This document shows positions 49,502 to 58,392 of a stretch of 64,000 nt of DNA, one piece after another. Position 1 is the stretch's first letter. Every line of letters begins with the position of its first letter. Below the pieces are notes generated by a model. That model did not search any database, had not been told where the DNA came from, and worked only from the letters and a program-made list of their open reading frames with translations. This stretch comes from Christiangramia sp. OXR-203 (lineage in GTDB: Bacteria; Bacteroidota; Bacteroidia; Flavobacteriales; Flavobacteriaceae): NCBI RefSeq assembly GCF_034372165.1, contig NZ_CP139698.1:1984001-2048000 (forward strand). Reading direction: 5' to 3'. The position numbers and the translations under genes were made by a program.

Positions 49502-49558
49502 TCCCCCAAAATATCAGTCGTCCATCATAATCTTTCTGTTTAAATTTATTTAACTTTT

Positions 49559-49776
49559 TTAATGATTTCCTTTCTCCATCCATTCCTTGGCCAAATCTTT
49601 TTCTTCAGGGCTAAAGAATTTAATATGTGCCTTTGTAAAGGGTATCAAAACTTCCGTAAACTGTTCCTTCCATTTTGTATTTCCCACCAATGCAACCTTT
49701 TTAACGCGTTCTTCGTTCGGAAGTTTCAGTTCAATGCCCTTCCAATACGCACTTGCGGTCCACCCCTCAAAATTTT
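49559..49776 (-). pseudogene. SpoIIAA-like protein, 5'-truncated remnant
   Basis: The frame reads NFEGWTASAYWKGIELKLPN to the end EWMEKGNH, matching the last 72 residues of the intact copy at 50805-51164 with a few changes (WKGIEL for WEGIEL, AHIKFFS for AHIKCFS). It lacks the first 47 residues and a start codon. The upstream sequence at 49777-49990 shows no recognisable gene. Confidence 0.8.
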
Positions 49777-49990
49777 ACATTATTAGTAATAAGCGAAAAA
49801 TGATAAGACGGAAATATTTATATATCACATCTATCTCCCTAATTGCGGTACAAATTTTGTACGGCAGGAGGATATTTTATTTACACTTATTACATCTCCC
49901 CAGCGCTATTTTAATAAGGCACTACTGGAAGAGGATGGGATTCTATTTATACTTTTTCATCTTTCTATGTTATTTTGAATTAAATGGCAT

Positions 49991-50533
49991 TCACTCTTTC
50001 TTTAAAATAAGCTGGGCAAATTTTATTTCTATGGATCCTTCAAGTCCAGGAACCACTTGATTTAAGCTTGGGCTTATAGTTTTCTCTATAAATCCACCGG
50101 CACTTAAAAGACAGGAAAATGTAGGACCTTGGGGGATGTGGGTCAATGTCGCTTTAAAGTAGTTTTGCACTTCTTTATTAGGAAGCCTGATCGTTACCAA
50201 CCAATTAAAATCAATTGGTTCATGTGGGCGCAAAAGGAAATCCTCAACCGGGACCTTCCCGGTAAATCTTATCCATATAGGTGCTTGAGTACTTTTAAGA
50301 TAGGTGGCTAGCTGTGGATTATTTGTGTCTATAGTTCTCAAATTTATGGAACCCGTAATTTCTTTACTTGTGTAATCAAAAAACATGGAAAGTTGATGGC
50401 TTTCCGCCTTAAATGCCTTGCCATCTATATTAGCTTTTATAAGGATATGCCCCTCCCGTGTACTGTATATAGTTTGGGTATGCAGGATAGGAGCCAGCAT
50501 TAAAAAAAATATAGTTAGTTGTCCTTTTCCCAT
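49991..50533 (-). CDS. Secreted YceI-like protein
   Basis: This 180-residue protein has a signal peptide (about 1-20, LTIFFLMLAPILHTQ). The mature part is beta-rich with AFKAESHQLSMFFDYTSKEI and GSINLRTIDTNNPQLATYL, a pattern like the YceI lipocalin-fold lipid-binding family. The match is partial, so it may be a distinct family of periplasmic isoprenoid or lipid binders. Its ATG overlaps the stop of the SHOCT gene at 50533, so expression is coupled. Confidence 0.6.
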   Translation of the reverse strand: MGKGQLTIFFLMLAPILHTQTIYSTREGHILIKANIDGKAFKAESHQLSMFFDYTSKEITGSINLRTIDTNNPQLATYLKSTQAPIWIRFTGKVPVEDFLLRPHEPIDFNWLVTIRLPNKEVQNYFKATLTHIPQGPTFSCLLSAGGFIEKTISPSLNQVVPGLEGSIEIKFAQLILKKE

Positions 50534-50784
50534 TATTTTTCCTGCCTAATTTTTTTCTGGTCCTTTGGTTCATTTTTATTTTGAAGAATATTTACCCGGT
50601 GTTTATATTCTTCCTCGCTTATTTCGCCCCGTGCAAAACGCTCCCTTAGAATTTCCATTGCTCCGTCTTTTTTCCGTTTTTGTCCAGGGGTGGGGTAAGG
50701 AATTAAAAATATCCAAAAGATAAGAATTATCCAAAGTCCCCACCATATCCAGTGCATTCCCCCAAAATTCCAGTTGTCCATCAT
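50533..50784 (-). CDS. SHOCT-domain membrane peptide, copy B
   Basis: This 83-residue protein starts MMDNWNFGGMHWIWWGLWII. Its helix continues ILIFWIFLIP, followed by the SHOCT motif ILRERFARGEISEEEYKHRV and a basic tail. SHOCT proteins are short membrane or oligomerisation modules with unclear roles. The start at 50784 is preferred over a longer reading from 50829, since it corresponds to copy A. It lies between a SpoIIAA-like gene (20 bp) and the YceI-like gene (1 bp overlap). Confidence 0.78.
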   Translation of the reverse strand: MMDNWNFGGMHWIWWGLWIILIFWIFLIPYPTPGQKRKKDGAMEILRERFARGEISEEEYKHRVNILQNKNEPKDQKKIRQEK

Positions 50785-50804
50785 AATCTTTCTATTTAAC
50801 TTTT

Positions 50805-51164
50805 TTAATGATTTCCTTTCTCCATCCATTCCTTGGCCAAATCTTTTTCTTCAGGGCTAAAGCATTTAATATGTGCCCTTGTAAAGGGTATCAAAACTTC
50901 CGTAAATTGCTCTTGCCATTTTGTATTTCCCACCAATGCAACCTTTTTAACGCGTTCTTCATTCGGAAGTTTCAGTTCAATGCCCTCCCAATACGCACTT
51001 GCGGTCCACCCCTCAAAATTTTCCATTTCAATATACCAGTACACTTTATGGTTTGACTGTATATGGTTTTTTAATTGAGATATCAAATTGTCATAATCGG
51101 TAGCATCCAATCTATTTTGAGCTACCATATATACCTTGCTTTCTTTCTTATAAATTTTCATCAT
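50805..51164 (-). CDS. SpoIIAA-like protein, copy 2
   Basis: This 119-residue protein has YMVAQNRLDATDYDNLISQL, VYWYIEMENFEGWTASAYW and the end FSPEEKDLAKEWMEK. It is a paralogue of the protein at 36249-36605. The pairing with SHOCT and Fur genes recurs in flavobacterial metal islands, but the link is not understood. It lies 26 bp from the Fur 2 gene. Confidence 0.87.
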   Translation of the reverse strand: MMKIYKKESKVYMVAQNRLDATDYDNLISQLKNHIQSNHKVYWYIEMENFEGWTASAYWEGIELKLPNEERVKKVALVGNTKWQEQFTEVLIPFTRAHIKCFSPEEKDLAKEWMEKGNH

Positions 51165-51190
51165 TGTTCCAATTTTTTAAATCAAAAAAC

Positions 51191-51613
51191 TTAATCCAAG
51201 TCATTGCTACATTTCTCACAGACTCCCTTGGCCACCAGATTGATATCCTCTGCCACATAGCCTTCGGGCAGGTTTATCTGAGGGATTTTGTGCTCTGTAA
51301 GGCACACGGTTTCCCCGCAACTATTGCAATGAAAATGTAAGTGAAGGTCGTTTCCCACCTCACATTCACAATTGTCTTCGCACAGGGCATATTTAATGAT
51401 GCCGGTGCCATCCTCAATTTGATGCACGATTCCTTTTTCTTCAAATGTCTTCATAGTACGGAAAAGCGTACTCCTTTCCGAGCTTTCGAAATCCTTTCCA
51501 AGGTCGCCTAAGCTAACGGCCACATTCAGTTGTGCCAGCCGTCTATAGGTCATCAAGCGCATTGCCGTAGGGCGGATGCCTTTGCTTTCCAACTTTTTTA
51601 CTATTTTTTCCAT
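51191..51613 (-). CDS. Fur-family metalloregulator 2
   Basis: This 140-residue paralogue of Fur 1 has LESKGIRPTAMRLMTYRRLA in the winged helix and HLHFHCNSCGETVCL with CEKCSND for structural zinc. It is more Cys-rich in the middle (CEDNCECEVG), a possible additional metal or redox site. It lies 15 bp after the PII-like gene and probably controls the CusBA-TolC block. Its recognition site is not identified. Confidence 0.87.
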   Translation of the reverse strand: MEKIVKKLESKGIRPTAMRLMTYRRLAQLNVAVSLGDLGKDFESSERSTLFRTMKTFEEKGIVHQIEDGTGIIKYALCEDNCECEVGNDLHLHFHCNSCGETVCLTEHKIPQINLPEGYVAEDINLVAKGVCEKCSNDLD

Positions 51614-51628
51614 TTGCTATAAAAGTAT

Positions 51629-51967
51629 TTAGGGGTCGTAACGCTTTATGGATTCCCCGGTTTTTATCTGGAAGGCATCTTCAATATCGGAAAGATAAAT
51701 TATTCCGTCACCGGGTTCAGTTGTTTTTGCATTCTCAAGGATAATATCTATTGCTGATTGTGCTTCTTCGTTTTGACATACCAGTTCTAACTTTACAACC
51801 GGACTGTCTGTTACACGGAAATCTAAAGAAGGTGATGCGCCTTTTGCTTTAAAAGCCCCGGTACCTTCCCCCTGGGAAAGCGTCATACTTTTGAATCCAC
51901 TTTCACTAAGGGATTCTATCACTTTTTGAACTCGTTTCGGTTTTATAAATGCTTTTATTTCTTTCAT
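51629..51967 (-). CDS. PII-like signalling protein beside a Cus-type RND pump
   Basis: This 112-residue PII-fold protein starts MKEIKAFIKPKRVQKVIESL and keeps the nucleotide-binding loop EPGDGIIYLSD and the C-terminal IKTGES. The T-loop region (about 35-60, SQGEGTGAFKAKGASPSLDF) lacks the classical Tyr and differs from GlnB and GlnK. It is therefore probably a PII-like sensor of a pump rather than of nitrogen status. It lies 96 bp after cusB and 15 bp before Fur 2. A role in tuning the RND efflux is inferred from location. Confidence 0.85.
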   Translation of the reverse strand: MKEIKAFIKPKRVQKVIESLSESGFKSMTLSQGEGTGAFKAKGASPSLDFRVTDSPVVKLELVCQNEEAQSAIDIILENAKTTEPGDGIIYLSDIEDAFQIKTGESIKRYDP

Positions 51968-52063
51968 TGCTGTAATATTAATTTTAGTATTAAGGATGAA
52001 CCCTCTGGAATTTTAATTAAGACAAACATTTAACAGAGAGTCCATCCATCTAATTTTTTTAAT

Positions 52064-53302
52064 TTAATGACCATGGGAAGTCTGGCTTTTCTGCATTTCA
52101 GAAACCAGATAATAGGCATTATTATAGGCAACCAACGTACCTTCAGGCAGAGGCTCCAGCAGTTTAATTTCAACCCAACCATCTTCATTTATTCCCGTTC
52201 TAACCTGCACTGGTTTCAATTCCCATTCGGTTTCACCATCTTCCTGGTGTTTTTGGGCCGTAAAGATGTAGGGATTTCCTTCTTCTTCAATTATTGCTTC
52301 TTCCGGTAAGGCAGGAACAGCTTCTTCACCGGTCCTGATTTTTCCGTTTATATACATCCCCGGAATTAGAAAATCTTCTTTATTATCGATTTCTGCATGC
52401 ACATGTACCGCTTTGGGGTTTTGTTCAAATTGTTTCCCCACTGAATAAATTTCCCCGGTTAAATTACTGCCTGGAACCGATTCCAGTGTAAACGCAATCT
52501 TTTGGCCTTCTTTCACCTTATAAATATCTTTTTCAAAAACCATTAGATCGGCATGCACATGTTCATTATCAACTACCATAAACATACTGGTCTGAGGGTC
52601 TACATATTGTCCTACCTGTACCAGTACTTTTTCAATATAACCTCCAATTGGGCTTACTACCGGAATATATTCATATAATTCACCGTCTCTAACCTGGGAA
52701 GCATTTAGGTTTAACTGCCGTAACTGTGATTCATACCCCCGCACTTCACCTTGTACAGACTGGTAATCTGATTGGGTTTGTTGAAAAGATTTTCCAGATC
52801 CTACCTCTGCTTCATATAAACGTTTCTGTCTTTCAAATTCCTTTTCCAAAAATTGCATCCTACTATATGCATTAATATAATCAGACTGCATTCTGGTTAA
52901 ATTTGGGTGAGAAAGATAAGCCAACACCTGACCTTTATTTACCTTATCCCCCTCAATAACCTTTATAGAAGTTATATTACCGCCTAAAATTGCCGTAACG
53001 GTAGCTTCATATTGTGGCGGCACTTCTAACTGGCCATTGGCTTCCACAATACCGGACAAAGCTTTTTTAGGCAAGGTATCTACTTTAATCCCCAGACTAT
53101 TGAATTTCATTTCTGAAAGATGTACCGAACGCATCCCTCCTTCTTCTTCATCTCCTTCCTCACCGTGATTTTCACCTTCTTCGGTATTAGTAGTTGCAGT
53201 TTCACTGGAAGCATCTTCCCCTGCCGCAGGATTTTCTTTACATCCAAAGAATATGCTGAGCGTTAAGGCAAGCATTAGAATATTTATTGATCTTGTATTC
53301 AT
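52064..53302 (-). CDS. RND efflux membrane fusion protein (CusB/CzcB-type)
   Basis: This 412-residue lipoprotein has a lipobox at FFGCKEN near residue 21, an acidic linker, then the typical barrel-sandwich segments IVEANGQLEVPPQYEATVTA and VISPIGGYIEKVLVQVGQYV-like (here VVSPIGGYIEKVLVQVGQYV). It links the inner-membrane pump with the outer-membrane part. The tail EMQKSQTSHGH is His-ended. It follows the CusA-TolC gene by 22 bp. Confidence 0.92.
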   Translation of the reverse strand: MNTRSINILMLALTLSIFFGCKENPAAGEDASSETATTNTEEGENHGEEGDEEEGGMRSVHLSEMKFNSLGIKVDTLPKKALSGIVEANGQLEVPPQYEATVTAILGGNITSIKVIEGDKVNKGQVLAYLSHPNLTRMQSDYINAYSRMQFLEKEFERQKRLYEAEVGSGKSFQQTQSDYQSVQGEVRGYESQLRQLNLNASQVRDGELYEYIPVVSPIGGYIEKVLVQVGQYVDPQTSMFMVVDNEHVHADLMVFEKDIYKVKEGQKIAFTLESVPGSNLTGEIYSVGKQFEQNPKAVHVHAEIDNKEDFLIPGMYINGKIRTGEEAVPALPEEAIIEEEGNPYIFTAQKHQEDGETEWELKPVQVRTGINEDGWVEIKLLEPLPEGTLVAYNNAYYLVSEMQKSQTSHGH

Positions 53303-53324
53303 ATCGATTTTCTTATTTTAATTT

Positions 53325-56300
53325 TTAATTTGAATTCTTAAGGTAATATTCCAGTTGGTAACGGCTGTCGAGATAATCGTTAAAAGCACTCCAGGCATTT
53401 ACCTCGATTCTAATGGCATCTCTTATATTTTGGAGAAATGTCACATAATCGATAGCGCCTTCCTTAAAGGCCAGCACTGATCCATCTTGTTGCTCTTTAG
53501 CCAAGGGAAGCGCTTCATCCTTATAATAATTCCATGAATTTCTCCATTTGATGAATTCTTCCCGCATATTTTTATAGGCGGTTTCCAATTCGAGTTTATC
53601 CTGGTAAAAATTTTGCTCTGCAATCTTTCGATTCACTTTTGCTTCCTGAGTACGGCCTAATTCAGGCCCAAAGAATAACGGAATTTGAATTCCTATTTGA
53701 TATTGGAAGAAACCCGATTGCCCGGCTATTTCCTGCCTACCGTACTGACCCTGAAATTTGGGCAAAAATTCAGATTTTCGTTCTCTGGTAACCGCTTTGG
53801 CAACATCTATCCTTTGTTCCGAAACCTGTAGCAACGGATGATTTTCAAGCGACTCTACCAGAAAGTTTAAAGGTTTGTCTAAAGTTTCAACAGGCAAATC
53901 TGGTACATCATAAATCGTATCACTAACAAACCATAGGTTTAAACGCTGTATTGATTTCAGGTAATTTCGGTATGACTGTTCCAGCTGTATTTTAACCTCG
54001 TTCGCCTGGTTGGAGGTAGCAAGATATTCCAGTTTAGAGGTAGCTTCTGTCTCATACCGGATTCTTGCAGCCCTTTCAATATCTTCAAAAATTGAATCCA
54101 TTTTTCTATATACCTGATACGCCTTTTTAGTTGTATAAACAGATGTCCAGGCCCTGCTTACTTCACGTTCAATTTCAATAGTAGATAGCTCTAAGGCATT
54201 TTCAGCAAGTGCCACCCTTTCTTTCTGTAATTTCAAACGGGGAGCTATTCCAAAAACATCTATGCCTTGTTGTTGAACACCAATTTGGGTATAGATCCCA
54301 TCAGAACCATTTCCTACCTCTTCTTTTCCTGTAAAGATTTGGGTATTCCCAAAATCATAAGCGGTTTTACGCAATACTTCCTCACTTTCAATTTCAAGTT
54401 GGGCAGCTTTTAATTGTGGAAAGTTTTGGATTGCCATTTCTTTAGCCTCTTCCAAACTAATAGTTTGTAAAGAATCCTGTATTGGATTTTCCGATGACAT
54501 TTCATCAGATTGTGCATTTACGGAAAAGGTTCCGCCTAACATCAATCCAATTATCAAAATTGTGGCTAAAGATCGTGAATTGGAAGAACCAAGCTTGTTC
54601 TGTTCCTTTTTCTCTCGTCTCTTCTCTACAAATGTATAAAGGACAGGAAGAACAACCAGAGTAAGTAAGGTAGCTGTAAGCATGCCTCCAATAACAACCG
54701 TAGCAAGGGGTCGTTGTACTTCAGCTCCTGCTGACGATGAAAAAGCCATCGGCAGAAATCCAAAAATATCTGTTGTTGCTGTTAACATAATAGGTCGTAT
54801 TCGTTCTTTGGTTCCTGTAAAAATTCTATCTTTTATACTGGTTACCCCTTCTTCTTTTAAGGAATTAAACCTGTTAATAAGCACCAGCCCGTTTAAAACG
54901 GCAACCCCAAACAATACAATGAAGCCTACACCAGCTGAAATACTAAACGGCATATCTCTTAACCAAAGAGCAAATATTCCTCCAATAGCCGCCAGTGGAA
55001 TGGCTATATAGATCATAATTGATTGGGAAAAAGATTGGAGTGCAAAGTACAGAAGCACGAATATCAGAAATAGAGCGATGGGCACTACTATTTGTAAACG
55101 CCCTTTTGCTCTTTGAAGGTTTTCAAACTCCCCACCATAAGTAATGTAATATCCTGGAGGTAAATCTAACTCTTCATCCAATTTTTGCTGGATGTCATTT
55201 ACCACAGATTCCACATCCCTCCCGCGGGCATTAACTCCCACATAGGTTCTTCTAAAGGTGTTATCCCTGGAAATTTGCATAGGACCCGGTACATAACTAA
55301 TATCAGCTACTTCCTTAATCGGAACCTGGGTTCCATCCGGCAGATCTATATAGAGGGTACGTAAATCATCAATGCTTTGGCGGTGCGCCTCATCAAAACG
55401 TATAACCATATCAAACCGCTTTTCCCCTTCAAAGATCACTCCGGCCGTTCCTCCGGCAAAAGCTGCACTTATATAATCGTTAATCTTTTCAATGTCCAAT
55501 CCATATTGCGCAATTTTTTTACGATTAAACCGCACCGTCATTTGTGGAAGACCAGATGTTCGTTCAGGGTTCACATCTCCTACGCCCGGTATAGTCTGTA
55601 TTATTTCAGCCATTTTATCAGCTTTTTCAGCAAGAAGGTCTAAATCTTCACCATATAATTTTACCGCAACATCTTCCCTGACCCCGGTAAGCAGTTCATT
55701 AAAACGAAGCTCTACAGGCTGGCTAAAAACCAGGTTGACTCCCGTAAGTTCTTCATTAAGTTTCTCTTTGATCTTTTCTATCAATTCCTCTTTAGAACTT
55801 GCCGAAGTCCAATTATCCATATCCTTCTCTAATACAATAAACATATCGGCAATATCCATAGGCATTGGATCAGTAGGGATATCGGCAACCCCAATCCTCG
55901 CTACGGCGGTTTCTACTTCCGGGAAATTCTCAAGAAGGATATCTTCTATTTTTGTGGAAACATCAATTGCTTCACTCAAACCACTTCCAGGTCTTATTAA
56001 AGCCTGCATGGCGATATCCCCTTCATCAAGTTGAGGGACAAATTCCCCTCCCATTCTGGAAAAGATAAAACCGGCTACTATAAGTAAGACAACCGCAGAC
56101 CCCAATACTATAAACTTCAATCTTAAAGCTCCTTTTAATAAAGGCATGTATCCTTTTTGAATCCCTCCAATAATTTTATCACTAACTTTTTCCAGCCAGC
56201 GTTCAAACTTTCCAAACCAGTTCTTTTTATTCTGAATTGGTTTCATAAATAAAGCAGACATCATAGGGACATAGGTAAGGCATAAGAAAATAGCACCTAT

Positions 56301-57758
56301 CATAGCAAAACCAAAAGTAAATGCCATTGGCCGAAACATTTTCCCTTCTACCCCCGTAAGAAAAAGAATGGGCGCAAATACGATAAGAATGATAATTTGT
56401 CCAAAAAAGGCCGAACCCATCATCGTACTTCCGGCATCATAGGCTACTTCATCCATTTTAGCCTTATTAAATTTTATTTTGCCGGAACGCATCCGTTTTT
56501 GTATTTCATATACCGTACCCTCAATGATGATCACAGCACCGTCTATAATAATTCCAAAGTCAATAGCTCCCAAACTCATTAGATTGGCCCAGACATTAAA
56601 TTGCTTCATTAATATAAAAGCAAAAAGAAGTGATAAAGGAATGGTCGTAGCGGTTATAAGTCCACCTCTTAAGCTACCTAATAGTATCACCAGGGCAAAA
56701 ATCACGATTAAAGCACCTTCCAGAAGATTCTGGGTCACGGTACTCGTAGTTCTTTCAATTAAAACACTTCTGTCAAGGAAGGGTTCTATTGATAAACCTT
56801 CAGGCAAAGATTGTTCTACCGTCTCCATACGATCCTGAACATTTGCAATTACTTTATTAGGATTTGCACCTTTCAACATGAGCACCATACCGCCAACAGC
56901 TTCACGGCCATCCTGGGTAAAAGCACCATAGCGTACCTGGCTACCAAACTGGACCTCTTCAGCTGCATCTCCAATTGTTACAGGCACTCCATTTTCATTC
57001 TTGATAACAATAGATTTTATATCATCTAGTGACCTGATTAAACCCTCACCACGGATAAAATTGGCCATATTATTTTTTTCTATATATGCACCGCCTGTAT
57101 TAACATTATTTTTTTGCAGGGCATCGAAGACTTGGGAAATAGAAACGTTTAACGCATTCAGTTTTTCGGGATTAATGGCAATTTCATATTGTTTTATAGA
57201 GCCCCCAAATGAATTTACCTCTACTACACCTTCGACGAGGGTCATTTGACGCTTTACGATCCAATCCTGGATGGTACGCAATTCCGTAGGGGAATAAACA
57301 GTGTCATACTCTTTTTGTGGCTTTATCGTATATTGATAAATCTCACCCAAGCCTGTAGTAATGGGTCCCATAGCGGGACTTCCAAATTTTTCAGGTATTT
57401 GGTCCCTGACTTCGTTTAGTTTTTCCTGAACCAGTTGACGGGGTTTGTAAATGCCCATATCGTCCTCAAAAACAATTGTAACCACGGAAAGGCCAAATCG
57501 GGAAACAGATCGTATTTCCGTAACCCCAGGTAAATTACCCATCGAAAGTTCAACGGGATAGGTTACAAACTGTTCAATATCTTCAGTGGCAAGATTTGGT
57601 GACTGGGTGATCACCTGAACCTGATTGTTAGTAATATCTGGTACCGATCCCAGGTTTACGGTGGACATGGACCAAATACCCATTCCTATAAGCGCTAAGG
57701 TAAGTAGCCCAATAATAAATTTATTATTAATGGAAAATGCGATTATCTTATTAATCAT
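53325..57758 (-). CDS. CusA/CzcA-type RND pump fused to a TolC-like outer-membrane channel
   Basis: This 1477-residue protein has residues 1 to about 1045 as a heavy-metal RND transporter: start KIIAFSINNKFIIGLLTLAL, GAIDFGIIIDGAVIIIEGTV in TM4 with the proton-relay Asp residues, and VLFGVAVLNGLVLINRF in TM10-11. From about 1060 a signal-peptide-like segment LIIGLMLGGTFSVNAQ leads into a TolC-like part (about 1090-1477) with two repeats of helical hairpins. The fusion is a known Bacteroidetes form of heavy-metal pump. Metal is not certain: Cu or Ag (Cus) is likely from the CopA context, Zn/Co/Cd (Czc) is possible. Confidence 0.93.
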   Translation of the reverse strand: MINKIIAFSINNKFIIGLLTLALIGMGIWSMSTVNLGSVPDITNNQVQVITQSPNLATEDIEQFVTYPVELSMGNLPGVTEIRSVSRFGLSVVTIVFEDDMGIYKPRQLVQEKLNEVRDQIPEKFGSPAMGPITTGLGEIYQYTIKPQKEYDTVYSPTELRTIQDWIVKRQMTLVEGVVEVNSFGGSIKQYEIAINPEKLNALNVSISQVFDALQKNNVNTGGAYIEKNNMANFIRGEGLIRSLDDIKSIVIKNENGVPVTIGDAAEEVQFGSQVRYGAFTQDGREAVGGMVLMLKGANPNKVIANVQDRMETVEQSLPEGLSIEPFLDRSVLIERTTSTVTQNLLEGALIVIFALVILLGSLRGGLITATTIPLSLLFAFILMKQFNVWANLMSLGAIDFGIIIDGAVIIIEGTVYEIQKRMRSGKIKFNKAKMDEVAYDAGSTMMGSAFFGQIIILIVFAPILFLTGVEGKMFRPMAFTFGFAMIGAIFLCLTYVPMMSALFMKPIQNKKNWFGKFERWLEKVSDKIIGGIQKGYMPLLKGALRLKFIVLGSAVVLLIVAGFIFSRMGGEFVPQLDEGDIAMQALIRPGSGLSEAIDVSTKIEDILLENFPEVETAVARIGVADIPTDPMPMDIADMFIVLEKDMDNWTSASSKEELIEKIKEKLNEELTGVNLVFSQPVELRFNELLTGVREDVAVKLYGEDLDLLAEKADKMAEIIQTIPGVGDVNPERTSGLPQMTVRFNRKKIAQYGLDIEKINDYISAAFAGGTAGVIFEGEKRFDMVIRFDEAHRQSIDDLRTLYIDLPDGTQVPIKEVADISYVPGPMQISRDNTFRRTYVGVNARGRDVESVVNDIQQKLDEELDLPPGYYITYGGEFENLQRAKGRLQIVVPIALFLIFVLLYFALQSFSQSIMIYIAIPLAAIGGIFALWLRDMPFSISAGVGFIVLFGVAVLNGLVLINRFNSLKEEGVTSIKDRIFTGTKERIRPIMLTATTDIFGFLPMAFSSSAGAEVQRPLATVVIGGMLTATLLTLVVLPVLYTFVEKRREKKEQNKLGSSNSRSLATILIIGLMLGGTFSVNAQSDEMSSENPIQDSLQTISLEEAKEMAIQNFPQLKAAQLEIESEEVLRKTAYDFGNTQIFTGKEEVGNGSDGIYTQIGVQQQGIDVFGIAPRLKLQKERVALAENALELSTIEIEREVSRAWTSVYTTKKAYQVYRKMDSIFEDIERAARIRYETEATSKLEYLATSNQANEVKIQLEQSYRNYLKSIQRLNLWFVSDTIYDVPDLPVETLDKPLNFLVESLENHPLLQVSEQRIDVAKAVTRERKSEFLPKFQGQYGRQEIAGQSGFFQYQIGIQIPLFFGPELGRTQEAKVNRKIAEQNFYQDKLELETAYKNMREEFIKWRNSWNYYKDEALPLAKEQQDGSVLAFKEGAIDYVTFLQNIRDAIRIEVNAWSAFNDYLDSRYQLEYYLKNSN

Positions 57759-57896
57759 ATAAATAAAAATTTAATTCAGTTAAAATTCTTGATAATAATT
57801 TTGTGCCTAACAAAATCTATCAATAGGACCAAGGATCTAGTATGAGAACCAGGATTTGGTCAAAAAAGAATATAATTATCCTTTAAAAAAACTGAA

Positions 57897-58223
57897 TTAA
57901 ACTTTTGGGGGATCTAAAAAGGAAAGAATAGGTTCTTCCACTGAGCTGTCAAAATAGACAAAGGCTTTTGATGGAATTTCCTTAATCAAAGCCTTGAAAT
58001 TTGAAGAACCGAAATCTACCGTATGCACATGGCAGCAATGACAACTACAAAAAGGAGGGCATAAATCTACTACTTTATCATGAGAATGGTCGATATCTAA
58101 ATTCTGAGCAGCAACCACTGTAACTTCTGAATCAGCAATCACTTGTGAAGTATCACTATCATTACAGGCTAATAAGTTAAGCCCGAATATATACAGAGAT
58201 AATATGACAGCGATAATTTTCAC
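57897..58223 (-). CDS. DUF6660 protein, Cys-rich
   Basis: This protein of about 108 residues starts at GTG 58223 with a signal segment KIIAVILSLYIFGLNLLACN. A central SxDxC-type region follows with VVDLCPPFCSCHCCHVHTVD, a compact Cys/His cluster suited to copper. DUF6660 is found upstream of Cus-type pumps in flavobacteria; function is unknown. The GTG is chosen because a TATCTTTG -7 element sits at 58235-58228, directly before it, so a longer reading from 58247 would begin upstream of the transcript start. Confidence 0.75.
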   Translation of the reverse strand: MKIIAVILSLYIFGLNLLACNDSDTSQVIADSEVTVVAAQNLDIDHSHDKVVDLCPPFCSCHCCHVHTVDFGSSNFKALIKEIPSKAFVYFDSSVEEPILSFLDPPKV

Positions 58224-58227
58224 ACTA

Positions 58228-58262
58228 CAAAGATAAAAAAAAATCAATGCACAGATTGTGCA
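58228..58262 (-). promoter_or_regulatory. Promoter of the DUF6660 - CusA operon with operator-like dyad
   Basis: The minus strand reads TATCTTTG at 58235-58228, a full match to TAnnTTTG. Directly upstream lies a perfect dyad TGCACA-GAT-TGTGCA (58248-58262, plus-strand view). It would lie between the -33 and -7 regions, a common place for repressor binding. No clear -33 element was seen. Confidence 0.6.
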
Positions 58263-58392
58263 AAAGACAAGTGCGTATATTGAATCAAGGATTTTTATAT
58301 GGTTTAATATGTTACTAAAATTTTTCGATATCCTATTTTCGTATAACTAAAATAATCCGTGTGTCTCTCACTAGAATTAGATTAAATATATT

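Larger units (their letters stand above)
49310..51030. repeat. Local duplication of the SHOCT - SpoIIAA-like gene pair
   Basis: Copy A spans about 49310-49776 and copy B about 50533-51030, in the same direction. Similarity is strongest in the SpoIIAA-like part: long runs from AATGATTTCC at 49561 and 50809 onward differ at only a few positions. It ends at CAAAATTTT, where copy A breaks off. Copy B is the intact, probably original one. The YceI-like gene at 49991-50533 lies between the copies. Confidence 0.8.
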
